Origin: Flavobacterium ginsenosidimutans
GTDB lineage: Bacteria; Bacteroidota; Bacteroidia; Flavobacteriales; Flavobacteriaceae
Direction: 5' to 3'
NCBI RefSeq assembly: GCF_003254625.1
Contig: NZ_QJRJ01000060.1
Location: 1-57,621, forward strand
Length of the DNA stretch: 57,621 bases
The position numbers were made by a program, and so were the translations under genes. Every line of letters starts with the position of its first letter. Position 1 is the first letter of the stretch. The notes under the pieces are model-generated. The model was not told the DNA's origin. It searched no databases and was given only the letters and a program-made list of their open reading frames with translations. Below are positions 16,925-26,427 of the stretch, in pieces.

Positions 16925-18214
16925 CTATCTCAAAAACGCCTTCAACTCCTCATAAGTCCCAATCTTCACACTAACTTTCTCCTCATTGATAACACTCTCA
17001 ATTTGAGCAGGAATAGGAAGTGTGATTCCCAAAGCAGGTTCAACAACATCTAAAAACTTAATAGGATGCGCCGTTTCTAAGAAAATACCAATTGCGTTAG
17101 GGTGTTTTTCTAGTTCTTTTTTCAAACCTAAATAACCAACAGCGCCGTGCGGTTCTGCAATATAACCGTCTGTGTTATAAATTTTCTTTAGGGCTTCAAG
17201 CGTTTCTTCGTCAGTATAACTATAAGAAGAAAAGTCTTTTTCGAAAGCTTTTAAATCATTATTGTATAATTCCTGAATTCTAATAAAGTTACTTGGGTTT
17301 CCAACGTCCATGGCGTTAGAGATTGTCGCTTTAGAAGGTTTCGGGTCGTATTTTCCGTTTTCTAAGAATCTTGGCACGGTGTCGTTTACGTTTGTAGACG
17401 CAACGAAATGTTCAATTGGCAAACCTAATTTCTTTGCCATAATTCCAGCGCAGATATTCCCGAAGTTTCCGCTTGGGCAAGAAAAAACTAAAGGTTTGTT
17501 TTGGCTTTTCAACGCTTTGTAAGCAAAGAAGAAATAAAACATTTGCGGCAACCAACGTGCAATATTAATCGAGTTGGCAGAAGTCAGGTTTTTATGCGCC
17601 AGAGTCTCATCCAAAAATGCTTTTTTAACCATATCCTGACAATCGTCAAAAACGCCGTCAACTTCCAGTGCTTTTATGTTTTGCCCTAAAGTAGTCAATT
17701 GTTTTTCCTGAATATCGCTCACTTTTCCAGACGGATATAAAATGACAACATCAACGCCGTCAACGCCTAGAAATCCGCTCGCAACGGCTCCGCCTGTATC
17801 TCCAGAAGTGGCTACTAAAACAGTGTTTTTAGCGTCTTTTTTGTCTTTATTGAAATACCCCAAACAACGTGACATAAAACGTGCTCCAACGTCTTTAAAA
17901 GCCATTGTTGGTCCGTGAAATAATTCTAACGAATAGATTCCGTTTTCGACTTTCACCACCGGAAAATCAAAAACTAAAGTCTCTGCAATGATTTCTTTTA
18001 GTTTTTCTGCTGGGATTTCATCGCCAACGAATTGTTTAATCGCTTCAAAAGCGATTTCTTCGTGGCTTAAACTTTCGATTTTATCAAAAAAAGAAGGATC
18101 AAGCGGTGTGATGCTTTCTGGGAAATATAATCCTTTGTCAGTTGCTAATCCTTGTATAACAGCTTCTTGAAAAGAAACTTTTGGGGCATTATGGTTTAAA
18201 CTGTAGTATTTCAT
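16925..18214 (-). CDS. thrC: Threonine synthase
   Basis: The 429-residue protein makes threonine from O-phosphohomoserine. It has the PLP-binding segment HGPTMAFKDVGARFM (Lys107), the phosphate/PLP loop VATSGDTGGAVASGF and SANSINIARWLPQ. Length and order match the E. coli-type enzyme. It is the last gene of a thrA-thrB-thrC order on the minus strand. The 412-base gap to thrB is filled with repeats, so read-through or a separate promoter must supply transcription. Heptad repeats begin only 7 bases upstream of the start codon, leaving little room for a ribosome binding site. Confidence 0.96.
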   Translation of the reverse strand: MKYYSLNHNAPKVSFQEAVIQGLATDKGLYFPESITPLDPSFFDKIESLSHEEIAFEAIKQFVGDEIPAEKLKEIIAETLVFDFPVVKVENGIYSLELFHGPTMAFKDVGARFMSRCLGYFNKDKKDAKNTVLVATSGDTGGAVASGFLGVDGVDVVILYPSGKVSDIQEKQLTTLGQNIKALEVDGVFDDCQDMVKKAFLDETLAHKNLTSANSINIARWLPQMFYFFFAYKALKSQNKPLVFSCPSGNFGNICAGIMAKKLGLPIEHFVASTNVNDTVPRFLENGKYDPKPSKATISNAMDVGNPSNFIRIQELYNNDLKAFEKDFSSYSYTDEETLEALKKIYNTDGYIAEPHGAVGYLGLKKELEKHPNAIGIFLETAHPIKFLDVVEPALGITLPIPAQIESVINEEKVSVKIGTYEELKAFLR

Positions 18215-18220
18215 TTTGAT

Positions 18221-18255
18221 ATTTTAGATTTTAGATTTTAGATTTTAGATTTTTT
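18221..18255. repeat. Heptanucleotide tandem repeat (ttttaga)n before thrC
   Basis: About four and a half copies of ttttaga (tctaaaa on the other strand) lie directly upstream of the thrC start codon. They are followed by paired aaattcc segments (18261-18292) that recur in similar form next to the heptad array at the right end of the window. Confidence 0.8.
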
Positions 18256-18320
18256 GGAGGGAAATTCCAAATTTTTAAATTCCAAATTCCAATAAATTAT
18301 ATTTTTAATTATAGGCTACT

Positions 18321-18588
18321 TTTGTCAGGCTGAGCCCTTCGTTCCTCAGGATAAACTCCGTCGAAGCCCGCGCAACGTATTGACATAAAGTAAATTCTCA
18401 AAGTTTGTCATTTCGACTGAAAGGAGAAATCTTCGCAAGTAACTCCGCAACGTTAATCCAATCTTTGTCGAGCTTCTTGTGTGATCCTTCGTTCCTCAGG
18501 ATGACAAACTGTATGGTTATGACAAACTGTGCGGTTATACTTTGCGCGGGCTTCTCCCGAAGCCTCGGAACCGCTCAGCCTGACAAAC
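18321..18588. repeat. Nested REP-like inverted repeats in the thrB-thrC gap
   Basis: The outer arms tttgtcaggctgagc (18321-18335) and gctcagcctgacaaa (18574-18588) enclose inner arms gaagcccgcgcaa (about 18364-18376) and ttgcgcgggcttc (about 18542-18554). Inside is a unit ending ttcgttcctcaggatgacaa that matches the element at 5648-5762. The 411-base gap holds no credible gene. Confidence 0.75.
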
Positions 18589-18626
18589 TTTGTCTTAATA
18601 CTTAATTCTTCGTACTTAATACTCTT

Positions 18627-19547
18627 CTACAAAATTCTTACTCCATCAGGATTTATCTTCGAAACATGAATCTCATACGGTAAATTCATTTTTTCGTAAA
18701 CTTCGCTCATGGCTTTTGCGATTTGGTCGGCGGTTTCTTTTCCTCTGCTTAAAGCGAAAATCGACGGGCCAGAACCTGAAATTCCAGAACCTAAAGCGCC
18801 GTTTTCAAGAGCGGTTTGTTTGATTTGATCGAAACCTGGAATTAAAACACTTCTTAAAGGCTCAACGATTTCGTCATGAAGCGAACGTCCGATTAATTCG
18901 TAATCTTTAGTGTAAAGTCCTGCTACTAATCCGCCCACATTTCCCCATTGCATGATGGCGCTTTTTAAGGAAACATTTTGTTTCAAAACCGAACGTGCAT
19001 CAGATGTTTTCAACTCAATTTGCGGGTGAACCACCGTTGCGTACAATTCTTCTGGACTATCGATTCTAATAATATCAAGCGGCGCATAACTTCTTACCAA
19101 AGTAAATCCGCCTAAAAGGGCAGGAGCAACGTTGTCGGCATGTGCGTTTCCGCTGGCTAATTTCTCACCCTGCATCGCAAACTGAACCAAATCTTTACGA
19201 GAATATGGTCTTCCTAATAATTCATTAATTCCGAAAACCGCTCCGGCAGAACTTGCAGCACTGCTTCCGATTCCGCTTCCAGCTTTTATGTTTTTATAAA
19301 TTTCGATTTCGAATCCAAAATCCAGTTCGTCTAAAGTTTCAAGCATTGCCAAAGCCGCAACTCCGGAAACGTTTTTCTCAGTTTCCAAAGGCAAATCGGC
19401 ACCGACAATTTTAGTGATTCGAACTCCTTTTTGATCGACTTTTCGAACAATCATTTCATCGCCCGCATTGTCTAAACAAAGTCCCAATACGTCAAATCCG
19501 CATGAGAGGTTGGCGATTGTAGCGGGACAGAATAATTTTATTTCCAT
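18627..19547 (-). CDS. thrB: Homoserine kinase
   Basis: The 306-residue GHMP-family kinase phosphorylates homoserine, the step before threonine synthase. It has the N-terminal PATIANLSCGFDVLGLCLD, the GHMP ATP loop KAGSGIGSSAASSAGAVFGI (about 89-108) and the C-terminal GALGSGISGSGPSIFAL. It is the second gene of the thr operon, 156 bases after thrA. Confidence 0.96.
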   Translation of the reverse strand: MEIKLFCPATIANLSCGFDVLGLCLDNAGDEMIVRKVDQKGVRITKIVGADLPLETEKNVSGVAALAMLETLDELDFGFEIEIYKNIKAGSGIGSSAASSAGAVFGINELLGRPYSRKDLVQFAMQGEKLASGNAHADNVAPALLGGFTLVRSYAPLDIIRIDSPEELYATVVHPQIELKTSDARSVLKQNVSLKSAIMQWGNVGGLVAGLYTKDYELIGRSLHDEIVEPLRSVLIPGFDQIKQTALENGALGSGISGSGPSIFALSRGKETADQIAKAMSEVYEKMNLPYEIHVSKINPDGVRIL

Positions 19548-19555
19548 TTTCTTTT

Positions 19556-19703
19556 TAAAGGTTCTGAGTTGCTAAGATGCTAAGGTTCTAAGTTTTTCTT
19601 TGCAACTGTTTATTTTTTAGTTTCTAAGGTTCTGAGATTCTAAGAGGCTAAGATTAGTTTTGAAAAAAACTCAGAACCTTAGTATCTTAGAACCTTAGCA
19701 CCT
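19556..19703. repeat. Degenerate 'aaggttctgag' repeats with inverted copies (thrA-thrB gap)
   Basis: Copies of aaggttctgag/ctaagattctaag on one strand (19558-19655) face ctcagaaccttag and cttagaaccttag (19670-19700), so the gap can fold into a long hairpin. The same degenerate text is at 7108-7142, 45005-45050 and 56745-56850. Confidence 0.65.
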
Positions 19704-22151
19704 CTAAATATTACCTATTCGAATAACATCTGCAAAAATTCCTGAGGCTGTTACCGCAGCTCCAGCACCGGCTCCTTTTATCAATAAAGGCTGGTCTACG
19801 TAACGATCTGTGTAGAAAAGCACGATATTATCTTTTCCCTCTAAATTGTAGAAAGGATGATCTTTCGGGATGAATTGCAGACCAACGCTTGCTTTTCCGT
19901 TTTCGAATTGCGCTACGTATTTCAATCTTGAATCTTTGGCTAAAGCTTCTTTATAAATACCTTCAAAATGAGCAGCGTGTTTGATTAACGATGCAAAGAA
20001 ATCTTCGTTGTTTGTTGTTGCTAAACATTCGGCTGGTAAAAACGATTCGTTTGCAATAGCGTCAATATCCATTTCGTAACCGCTTTCGCGAATAAGAATC
20101 AGGATTTTACGAGCCACATCGATTCCGCTTAAGTCAATTTTTGGATCTGGTTCTGTGAATCCTTGAACTCCAGCTTCTTTTACTACATCGTGGAAAGAGT
20201 TGTTTTCGTCAAAATTGTTAAAAATAAAGTTCAAACTTCCAGATAAAACGGCTTGAATTTTATGCACTTTATCTCCAGATGCAATAAGATTTTTAACTGT
20301 ATCGATAATTGGCAATCCCGCACCAACATTTGTTTCAAACAAGAAAGGAGCATTGTATTGACGAGATAGGTTTTTTAATTTTTTATAGTTGTCGTAAGCA
20401 GATGAACAGGCAATTTTGTTGCAAGTTACAACGGCAATACTTTCTTTTAAGAATCTTTCGTAGGCTTCAGAAACTGTTGCGTTTGCAGTAATATCTACAA
20501 AAATGCTGTTACGTAAATTCAGATCTTCTGCACGTTTTATGAATCCTTCGATACTTGCTGTTTCACCTTCTGCTAAAGCCGAATCCCAATTTTTTAATGA
20601 AATTCCATCTTCGTCAAAAATCATTTTTCTTGAGTTAGACAAAGCAATAACGCGAACGTTGATTTTTAAAACATCTTTTAAGAATTTCTTCTGATTGTGA
20701 ATCTGCTCGATGAATTTTTCTCCCACATTTCCAACTCCCATTACGAATAAATTCAGCTGTTTTGTGTTTTCTTCGAAGAAGTTTTCGTGTAAAGTATTCA
20801 ACGCTTTTTTAACGTCTCTTTCGTTAATTACAGTCGAAATATTTCTTTCAGAAGCACCTTGCGCAATCGCACGAATGTTTACGTTGTTTTTTCCTAAAGT
20901 AGAGAACATTCTTCCGCTCAAACCTTGGTGATTTTTCATGTTTTCACCCACCAAAGCAATAATACAAAGGTCTTTTTCTACGTAGCAAGGATCGATTTTG
21001 TTCTGCGAAATTTCGATTTCAAAAGCTCTGTTAATCGCAATTTCAGCATTTTCAGCATCAGAATTCAAAATTCCGATACAGATTGAATGCTCAGAAGAAG
21101 CTTGAGTAATAAAAATTACGTTGATTTTTTCTTGAGATAATACTTCAAACAAACGTCTAGAAGAACCCGCAACTCCAATCATTCCTGGACCTTCAAGAGT
21201 TAAAAGCGAAATATGATCGATATGGCTAATTCCTTTTACAACAGTATCTTTTGATGAAACCTGATTTGAAATTAAAGTTCCTTCAGCTTCTGGTTCAAAA
21301 GTATTTTTAATTAAAATCGGAATGTTTTTTCTTAAAACAGGCTGAATTGTTGGCGGATACAAAACTTTAGCACCAAAGTGAGACAATTCCATTGCTTCTT
21401 GATACGAGATATTAGCAATTGGCTGTGCTTGTTTTACAATTTTTGGATTTGCAGTAAACATTCCGTTTACGTCAGTCCAGATTTCCAATTGTTCCGCATC
21501 GATTGCTCCAGCGATAATTGCAGCAGTGTAATCAGATCCACCGCGTCCTAAAGTCGAAGTGATTCCGTCTAAAGTCTGCGCAATAAATCCTGGAAGAATA
21601 TTTATTTTTGATTTATTCGAAGCAAAATATTCTTGAATTAATTTATTCGAAACTTCAAAGTTAACAACTGCTTTTCCGAAGTTATTATCAGTTTTAATTA
21701 ATTCACGGCTGTCTTTGTAAACTGCATCTTTACTGATTTGCTGATATGCCTGAGCAATGATGAATGAAGAAAGTAATTCGCCAAAACTTAAAATAGTGTC
21801 AGCAGTTCTTGGAGATAATTCGCCAAGCAAGAAACATCCGTCTAATAAAGTTTCTAAATGGTTGATGATTCTTTTTACGTGGCTTAAAAGACTGCTTTGT
21901 TCGCTTACAGGAATCAGTTCTTTAAGTGTATCAAGATGTTTTTTCTCGATTTCGGCAACAACTTCTCTAAAGCTTTCGTCGTTTGCCGCCGCTTTTGCCG
22001 CCGCCAATTGCAGTAAATCTGTCACTTTGCTTAGCGCTGAAACTACAACAACAAGTTTGTCATTTTTAGCTTTTTGGTTAACAATTTCGAGAACGAGTTT
22101 TATATTTTGAGCATTGGCAACCGAAGTTCCGCCAAATTTTAATACTTTCAT
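19704..22151 (-). CDS. thrA: Bifunctional aspartate kinase / homoserine dehydrogenase I
   Basis: The protein (815 residues from this ATG) has an N-terminal aspartokinase with KVLKFGGTSVANAQNI, two ACT domains (about 310-455, likely threonine-binding) and a C-terminal NAD(P)-dependent homoserine dehydrogenase starting at LFVMGVGNVGEKF. It catalyses the first and third steps from aspartate to threonine. An in-frame extension of 17 codons to 22202 exists, but MKVLKFGGTSV is the universal family start. A Thr/Ile-rich leader peptide lies about 190 bases upstream, so transcription attenuation is expected besides feedback inhibition through the ACT domains. Confidence 0.95.
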   Translation of the reverse strand: MKVLKFGGTSVANAQNIKLVLEIVNQKAKNDKLVVVVSALSKVTDLLQLAAAKAAANDESFREVVAEIEKKHLDTLKELIPVSEQSSLLSHVKRIINHLETLLDGCFLLGELSPRTADTILSFGELLSSFIIAQAYQQISKDAVYKDSRELIKTDNNFGKAVVNFEVSNKLIQEYFASNKSKINILPGFIAQTLDGITSTLGRGGSDYTAAIIAGAIDAEQLEIWTDVNGMFTANPKIVKQAQPIANISYQEAMELSHFGAKVLYPPTIQPVLRKNIPILIKNTFEPEAEGTLISNQVSSKDTVVKGISHIDHISLLTLEGPGMIGVAGSSRRLFEVLSQEKINVIFITQASSEHSICIGILNSDAENAEIAINRAFEIEISQNKIDPCYVEKDLCIIALVGENMKNHQGLSGRMFSTLGKNNVNIRAIAQGASERNISTVINERDVKKALNTLHENFFEENTKQLNLFVMGVGNVGEKFIEQIHNQKKFLKDVLKINVRVIALSNSRKMIFDEDGISLKNWDSALAEGETASIEGFIKRAEDLNLRNSIFVDITANATVSEAYERFLKESIAVVTCNKIACSSAYDNYKKLKNLSRQYNAPFLFETNVGAGLPIIDTVKNLIASGDKVHKIQAVLSGSLNFIFNNFDENNSFHDVVKEAGVQGFTEPDPKIDLSGIDVARKILILIRESGYEMDIDAIANESFLPAECLATTNNEDFFASLIKHAAHFEGIYKEALAKDSRLKYVAQFENGKASVGLQFIPKDHPFYNLEGKDNIVLFYTDRYVDQPLLIKGAGAGAAVTASGIFADVIRIGNI

Positions 22152-22332
22152 TTTATGATATTTTTTAATAAGGTGCAAAGGTTTTGAGTGACAAAGGTTC
22201 AAAGGTTATCAACTGTGAACTGAAACTGAAAACTGCGACTTTTTTTCTTTGTAAATGTTTTTTATGTATCCAATGACTCTCTTCTTTCAAGAAAAAAGTA
22301 TAGATAACCTAGGATTATATGTAAAAATGTAT

Positions 22333-22345
22333 ACCCCTAAGGGGT
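22333..22345 (-). promoter_or_regulatory. Short GC hairpin overlapping the leader stop codon (candidate attenuator)
   Basis: The minus-strand sequence accccttaggggt forms a 5-base GC-rich stem with a 3-base loop, followed within 5 bases by attttta. It begins at the last Thr codon of the leader. A ribosome stalled on the Thr run would cover it, and a ribosome finishing the leader would release it. A long-range pair, aggttatc (22203-22210) with gataacct (22303-22310), lies between the leader and thrA. The stem is short for a terminator, so this is tentative. Confidence 0.4.
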
Positions 22346-22441
22346 AGTAGTTGTTGTAGTAGAAATAATGGTAGCAGCAATTGCAACTCCTGTTTGAGCT
22401 GTAATAATTGTAGATTGATATTTTATGCTGTTACTTTTCAT
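22337..22441 (-). CDS. thrL: thr operon leader peptide (34 residues)
   Basis: An ATG at 22439-22441 opens a 34-codon frame ending TAG at 22337-22339. It reads MKSNSIKYQSTIITAQTG, continues VAIAATIIS, and ends in six consecutive threonines plus proline. Ten Thr and six Ile residues make up nearly half the peptide, and it precedes thrA on the same strand. This matches the logic of E. coli thrL, where shortage of charged Thr- or Ile-tRNA stalls the ribosome and prevents termination. It has no sequence homology requirement, so the call rests on composition and position. There is no clear Shine-Dalgarno sequence, and the putative -7 box is only 12 bases upstream, suggesting an almost leaderless mRNA. 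Confidence 0.8.
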   Translation of the reverse strand: MKSNSIKYQSTIITAQTGVAIAATIISTTTTTTP

Positions 22442-22452
22442 TTTTGATTTTT

Positions 22453-22460
22453 CAAAAGTA
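22453..22460 (-). promoter_or_regulatory. Putative -7 promoter box of the thr operon
   Basis: The minus-strand sequence tacttttg is an exact match to the Bacteroidota -7 consensus TAnnTTTG. A T-rich segment (gagttttt) lies about 19 bases further upstream, where the -33 TTTG box is expected, but it is not a perfect match. The box is just upstream of the leader peptide ATG. Confidence 0.5.
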
Positions 22461-22796
22461 CAGTTTTTTAGAAGTATTAAAAACTCTAAAAGTCTTTTTG
22501 CGAATATTTTAATAATTCAAATTGGATTAATTCAATATTGAGTATTTGTTAAAATTCAATATTCTAAACTGAGGTTTTGATAGATTTTAGAATAGCATTT
22601 TTATAAATCAAACCCATACAAAGGGCTGATTTTTAATTCGAAAATTGGCTAAAAAGCATTAAAACACATGATGTTTCGCTTTTAAAAACAAATAAAGACA
22701 GAGATCAATTGAGATTGAAATTTTAATTATTGTGATAAAATGTTGCTTTTTAATGTTGATTTGTTGAATTTTGACGTCTTAAAATTGAAAAGCATC

Positions 22797-24311
22797 ATGA
22801 GAGAGATCCATTATATAAGTACTGAAACAATAACTTTAGAAACTTTACACGAAATTTTATCCAACAATAAAATTCTTGAATTGTCTGAAGAGGCTAAAGT
22901 AAATGTTCAAAAATGCCGTGACTATTTAGATAAAAAGTTGGCAACGCATACGGCACCAATTTACGGAATCAACACAGGTTTCGGGTCTTTATATAGTGTA
23001 AAAATCTCTAACGAAAATTTATCTAAGCTTCAGGAAAACTTAGTAAAATCGCACGCTTGCGGAACAGGAGAGGAAGTTCCTGCCGAAATTGTGAAAATGA
23101 TGCTTTTACTTAAAATCCAGTCTTTAAGCTATGGACATTCTGGAATTCAGTTAATCACATTGCAGCGTTTGGTTGATTTCTATAATAATGATATTCTGCC
23201 AATTATTTATACACAAGGTTCACTTGGAGCTTCAGGAGATTTAGCACCATTAGCGCATTTATCTTTGCCTTTAATTGGCGAAGGAGTTGTTCTTTTTGAA
23301 GGAAAGAAAACCGCTTCTGCTGAAGTTTTAAAACATTTTAACTGGGAACCAATCGTTTTACAGTCTAAAGAAGGTTTGGCTTTATTGAACGGAACACAGT
23401 TTATGAGTGCTTACGGAGCTCATATTTTAATTAAAGCTTATAAATATTCGTATTTAGCAGATTTAATCGGAACCATTTCTCTAGAAGGTTTTGATGGAAG
23501 AATCGAGCCATTCAACGAATTGATACATTATATACGTCCGCATAAAGGGCAGATTGTAACCGCACAAAGAATTACGGAATTCTTAGACGGAAGCGAAATT
23601 ATCACTCAGGAAAAGAAACACGTTCAAGATCCATATTCTTTCCGTTGTATGCCACAAGTTCACGGAGCTTCAAAAGATGCGATTGATTATGTTAGAAAAG
23701 TATTCAAGACAGAAATCAACTCGGTTACCGATAATCCAAATATATTTATAGAAGCTGATCAGATTATTTCTGGTGGAAATTTCCACGGACAGCCTTTGGC
23801 ATTAGCTCTAGACTTTATGGCGATTGCTTTGGCAGAATTAGGAAGTATTTCTGAAAGAAGAACGTATCAGTTAATTTCTGGATTGCGTAATCTTCCAGCA
23901 TTTTTGGTTGATAATCCGGGATTGAATTCTGGTTTAATGATTCCGCAGTATACAGCAGCAAGTATTGCAAGTCAGAACAAACAATTGGCAACTCCAGCGA
24001 GTATAGATAGCATTGTTTCGAGCAACGGTCAGGAAGATCACGTGAGCATGGGAGCAAACGGCGCTACAAAAGCCTTACGAATTTTAGATAATTTAGAGCG
24101 CATTTTGGCGATCGAATTATTGAATGCATCTCAGGCAATTGCTTACAGAGAGCCACTAAAATCAAGCGATTTTATCGAAATGTTCTTGAGTAGCTACAGA
24201 GAAGTTGTGCCTTTGGTAAAAGAAGACAGAATCTTACATAATGACATAGAAAACACGGTGTTATTCCTTGAGAGTTTCCAAATAGAAAACGATTTGTTAA
24301 CAATGGCTTAA
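22797..24311 (+). CDS. hutH: Histidine ammonia-lyase
   Basis: The 504-residue enzyme deaminates histidine to urocanate. The MIO cofactor forms from Ala145-Ser146-Gly147 in GSLGASGDLAPLAHL. YGINTGFGSLY supplies the catalytic Tyr loop. LVKSHACGTGEE carries Ser-His at the selectivity position, and NGQEDHVSMGANGA matches HutH, not tyrosine ammonia-lyase (which has His-His/His-Leu and a different loop). A 19-codon upstream extension to 22740 is possible, but MREIHYISTETITLE is the family-like start. No other hut gene is adjacent. Confidence 0.9.
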   Translation: MREIHYISTETITLETLHEILSNNKILELSEEAKVNVQKCRDYLDKKLATHTAPIYGINTGFGSLYSVKISNENLSKLQENLVKSHACGTGEEVPAEIVKMMLLLKIQSLSYGHSGIQLITLQRLVDFYNNDILPIIYTQGSLGASGDLAPLAHLSLPLIGEGVVLFEGKKTASAEVLKHFNWEPIVLQSKEGLALLNGTQFMSAYGAHILIKAYKYSYLADLIGTISLEGFDGRIEPFNELIHYIRPHKGQIVTAQRITEFLDGSEIITQEKKHVQDPYSFRCMPQVHGASKDAIDYVRKVFKTEINSVTDNPNIFIEADQIISGGNFHGQPLALALDFMAIALAELGSISERRTYQLISGLRNLPAFLVDNPGLNSGLMIPQYTAASIASQNKQLATPASIDSIVSSNGQEDHVSMGANGATKALRILDNLERILAIELLNASQAIAYREPLKSSDFIEMFLSSYREVVPLVKEDRILHNDIENTVLFLESFQIENDLLTMA

Positions 24312-24359
24312 CATTGCAAAATATTATTGAAGTAATTTTGCACTATCAAAAATAAAACA

Positions 24360-25004
24360 ATGTCAATAAACAGTATTTTCCAATTTTTAGTGCCGAAAGA
24401 CAAAAAATTCTTTCCACTTTTTGAAGAGGCTTCTAGCAATTTAATTGAATTAGCTTCTAACTTACACGAAGCTGTAAATTTACCATTAAAAGAAAGAGAA
24501 ATTCTTTTTCAAAAGATTGACGAATTAGAACAAAAAGGAGAAGACATCACACGTCAGACTAACCTTGAGTTAAGCAGAAACTTTATTACTCCATTTGATA
24601 GAGAAGATATTCACACGTTAATTACTTCAATTGACAACGTTGCAGATTACCTGCATGGTGCATCTAGCCGTATGAGATTGTATCAAGTTGATAAGATTAC
24701 AAAATCTATCAGAAAGATGACAGAAATCAACCTTGAAGCTTGTCAAAACATTGACAGTGCAGTAAAAGAGTTGAGAAACTTACAGAATTTTAAAGTTATT
24801 AAAGATGCTTGTGCTAGAATTAACAAACTAGAGAACAAGTCTGATAACGTATATAACAAAGCAGTTTTTGAAATTTTTGAAAACGAAACAGACGCTAAAA
24901 ATATCATTAAATATAAAGAAGTGTTATCTGTTTTAGAATCAGCAACAGACAAATGTAAGAGTGTTGCGAACATACTAGAATCTATTTCTGTAAAACATTC
25001 TTAA
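24360..25004 (+). CDS. DUF47 / PhoU-like phosphate transport regulator
   Basis: The 214-residue all-helical protein has the DUF47 pattern: FFPLFEEASSNLIELASNLHEA at the N-terminus, IDELEQKGEDITRQTN, and NFITPFDREDIHTLITSIDNVADYL. It is predicted to be cytosolic and to fold like PhoU. Such genes nearly always precede a PiT transporter, as here (30-base gap), and are thought to modulate it. It follows hutH by 48 bases, so partial co-transcription is possible. Confidence 0.93.
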   Translation: MSINSIFQFLVPKDKKFFPLFEEASSNLIELASNLHEAVNLPLKEREILFQKIDELEQKGEDITRQTNLELSRNFITPFDREDIHTLITSIDNVADYLHGASSRMRLYQVDKITKSIRKMTEINLEACQNIDSAVKELRNLQNFKVIKDACARINKLENKSDNVYNKAVFEIFENETDAKNIIKYKEVLSVLESATDKCKSVANILESISVKHS

Positions 25005-25034
25005 TTCAATTTTTCAATCTGAAGTTATAATTTT

Positions 25035-26375
25035 ATGACTATACTTATATTAATTATAGTGCTTGCCTTAATTTTTGATTACATCAATGGTTTTCATGAT
25101 GCGGCAAATGCTATAGCGACAGTTGTTGCGACAAAGGTTTTAACGCCTTTTCAGGCGGTTCTTTGGGCAGCATTTTTCAACTTTCTAGCTTATTGGGTTT
25201 TCGGATTTGGTGTTGCAGATACTGTTGCTAAAACAGCAGATACAATGCAAATTGACCTAGTGGTAATTTTAGCAGGTGTAATTGCTGCAATATGCTGGAA
25301 TTTATTGACTTGGTGGTTAGGTATTCCTTCAAGTTCTTCGCATACTCTTATCGGTGGTTTTGCTGGTGCGGCGGTAGCGCATGCTATTGCAGTTCATGGT
25401 TTTTCAGCTTATGTTGGAGCAGACGGAACAACACATCACTGGTATGATATAGTGAGTTGGTATAAGGCTGGAAAAGATGGTGGGATGCCCTCGGGAGTTC
25501 TTATTATTATTGCTTTTATTGTTCTAGCACCACTATTAGGAGCTTTAGCGTCCTATTTGATTTCGATTTGGTTATTAAATGCTTCTCGTAAAAGTATTGG
25601 TCCAAAAATATTTACAGTAGCTTTAATGATTGCAACGATTTGGTTTGTTTACGTACAAATGATTCCTTACGAGGAAATTATAAAAGATGGACATAAACCC
25701 CGTTTTGCTTCTTCTGTTTTTTGGAGCGTTGCATTTGAACCTCATAATATAAAATGGTTTTTAGTTGCGTTTATCGTATTAACAGTAAGCGGTTTTTGTT
25801 TAATTTTTAGCAGTTTAAATCTTCATCAGGCAGATGCTGCTTTAAAGAAAATGCAACTACTATCTTCTGCAGCTTTTAGTTTAGGGCACGGTGGAAATGA
25901 TTCGCAAAAAGTAATGGGTATCATTGCAGCAGCAGTTGTTGTTTATATTAATACAAATCCTGGTGTTCATATGGATTCATGGTTAGATGTAGCTCTTCCT
26001 TCTGAAGATGGTGCTTTTAAAATGCCGCCTTGGATTCCGTTAGCGTGTTATTCTGCAATTGCAGCAGGAACTTTAAGCGGTGGATGGAAAATTGTGAAAA
26101 CAATGGGATCTAAAATCACAAAAGTAAGTTCGTTTGAAGGTGTAGCGGCTGAAACTGCAGGAGCTTTAACACTTTACTTTACAGAACATTTAAAAATTCC
26201 AGTAAGTACAACCCACACAATTACAGGTTCTATTATTGGGGTTGGATTAACAAAACGTGTATCTGCAGTTCGTTGGGGAGTTACAGTAAGCTTAATCTGG
26301 GCTTGGATTCTAACTATTCCAATTTCAGCAATTTTAGCAGGTTTGGTTTATTTTGTGCTAAGCGTGTTTATTTAG
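25035..26375 (+). CDS. pit: Inorganic phosphate transporter, PiT family
   Basis: The 446-residue inner-membrane protein has the duplicated PiT signature: FDYINGFHDAANAIATVVAT near the N-terminus and FSLGHGGNDSQKVMGIIAAA in the second half, plus SSSHTLIGGF and STTHTITGSIIG. About ten membrane segments are visible with a soluble loop at about 135-155. It takes up phosphate, probably as a metal-phosphate complex with protons. It forms an operon with the DUF47 gene upstream and is followed by a strong terminator. Confidence 0.95.
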   Translation: MTILILIIVLALIFDYINGFHDAANAIATVVATKVLTPFQAVLWAAFFNFLAYWVFGFGVADTVAKTADTMQIDLVVILAGVIAAICWNLLTWWLGIPSSSSHTLIGGFAGAAVAHAIAVHGFSAYVGADGTTHHWYDIVSWYKAGKDGGMPSGVLIIIAFIVLAPLLGALASYLISIWLLNASRKSIGPKIFTVALMIATIWFVYVQMIPYEEIIKDGHKPRFASSVFWSVAFEPHNIKWFLVAFIVLTVSGFCLIFSSLNLHQADAALKKMQLLSSAAFSLGHGGNDSQKVMGIIAAAVVVYINTNPGVHMDSWLDVALPSEDGAFKMPPWIPLACYSAIAAGTLSGGWKIVKTMGSKITKVSSFEGVAAETAGALTLYFTEHLKIPVSTTHTITGSIIGVGLTKRVSAVRWGVTVSLIWAWILTIPISAILAGLVYFVLSVFI

Positions 26376-26427
26376 TAAAATGATTATTGTGAAATGTGAG
26401 TTGTAAATCACATTTTGTAAACATATT

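Noticed and set aside
22797..24311. Aromatic amino acid (tyrosine) ammonia-lyase of a flexirubin cluster
   Set aside because: Selectivity residues (LVKSH, QEDHVSMG) match histidine ammonia-lyase, and no flexirubin or aryl polyene genes are nearby.
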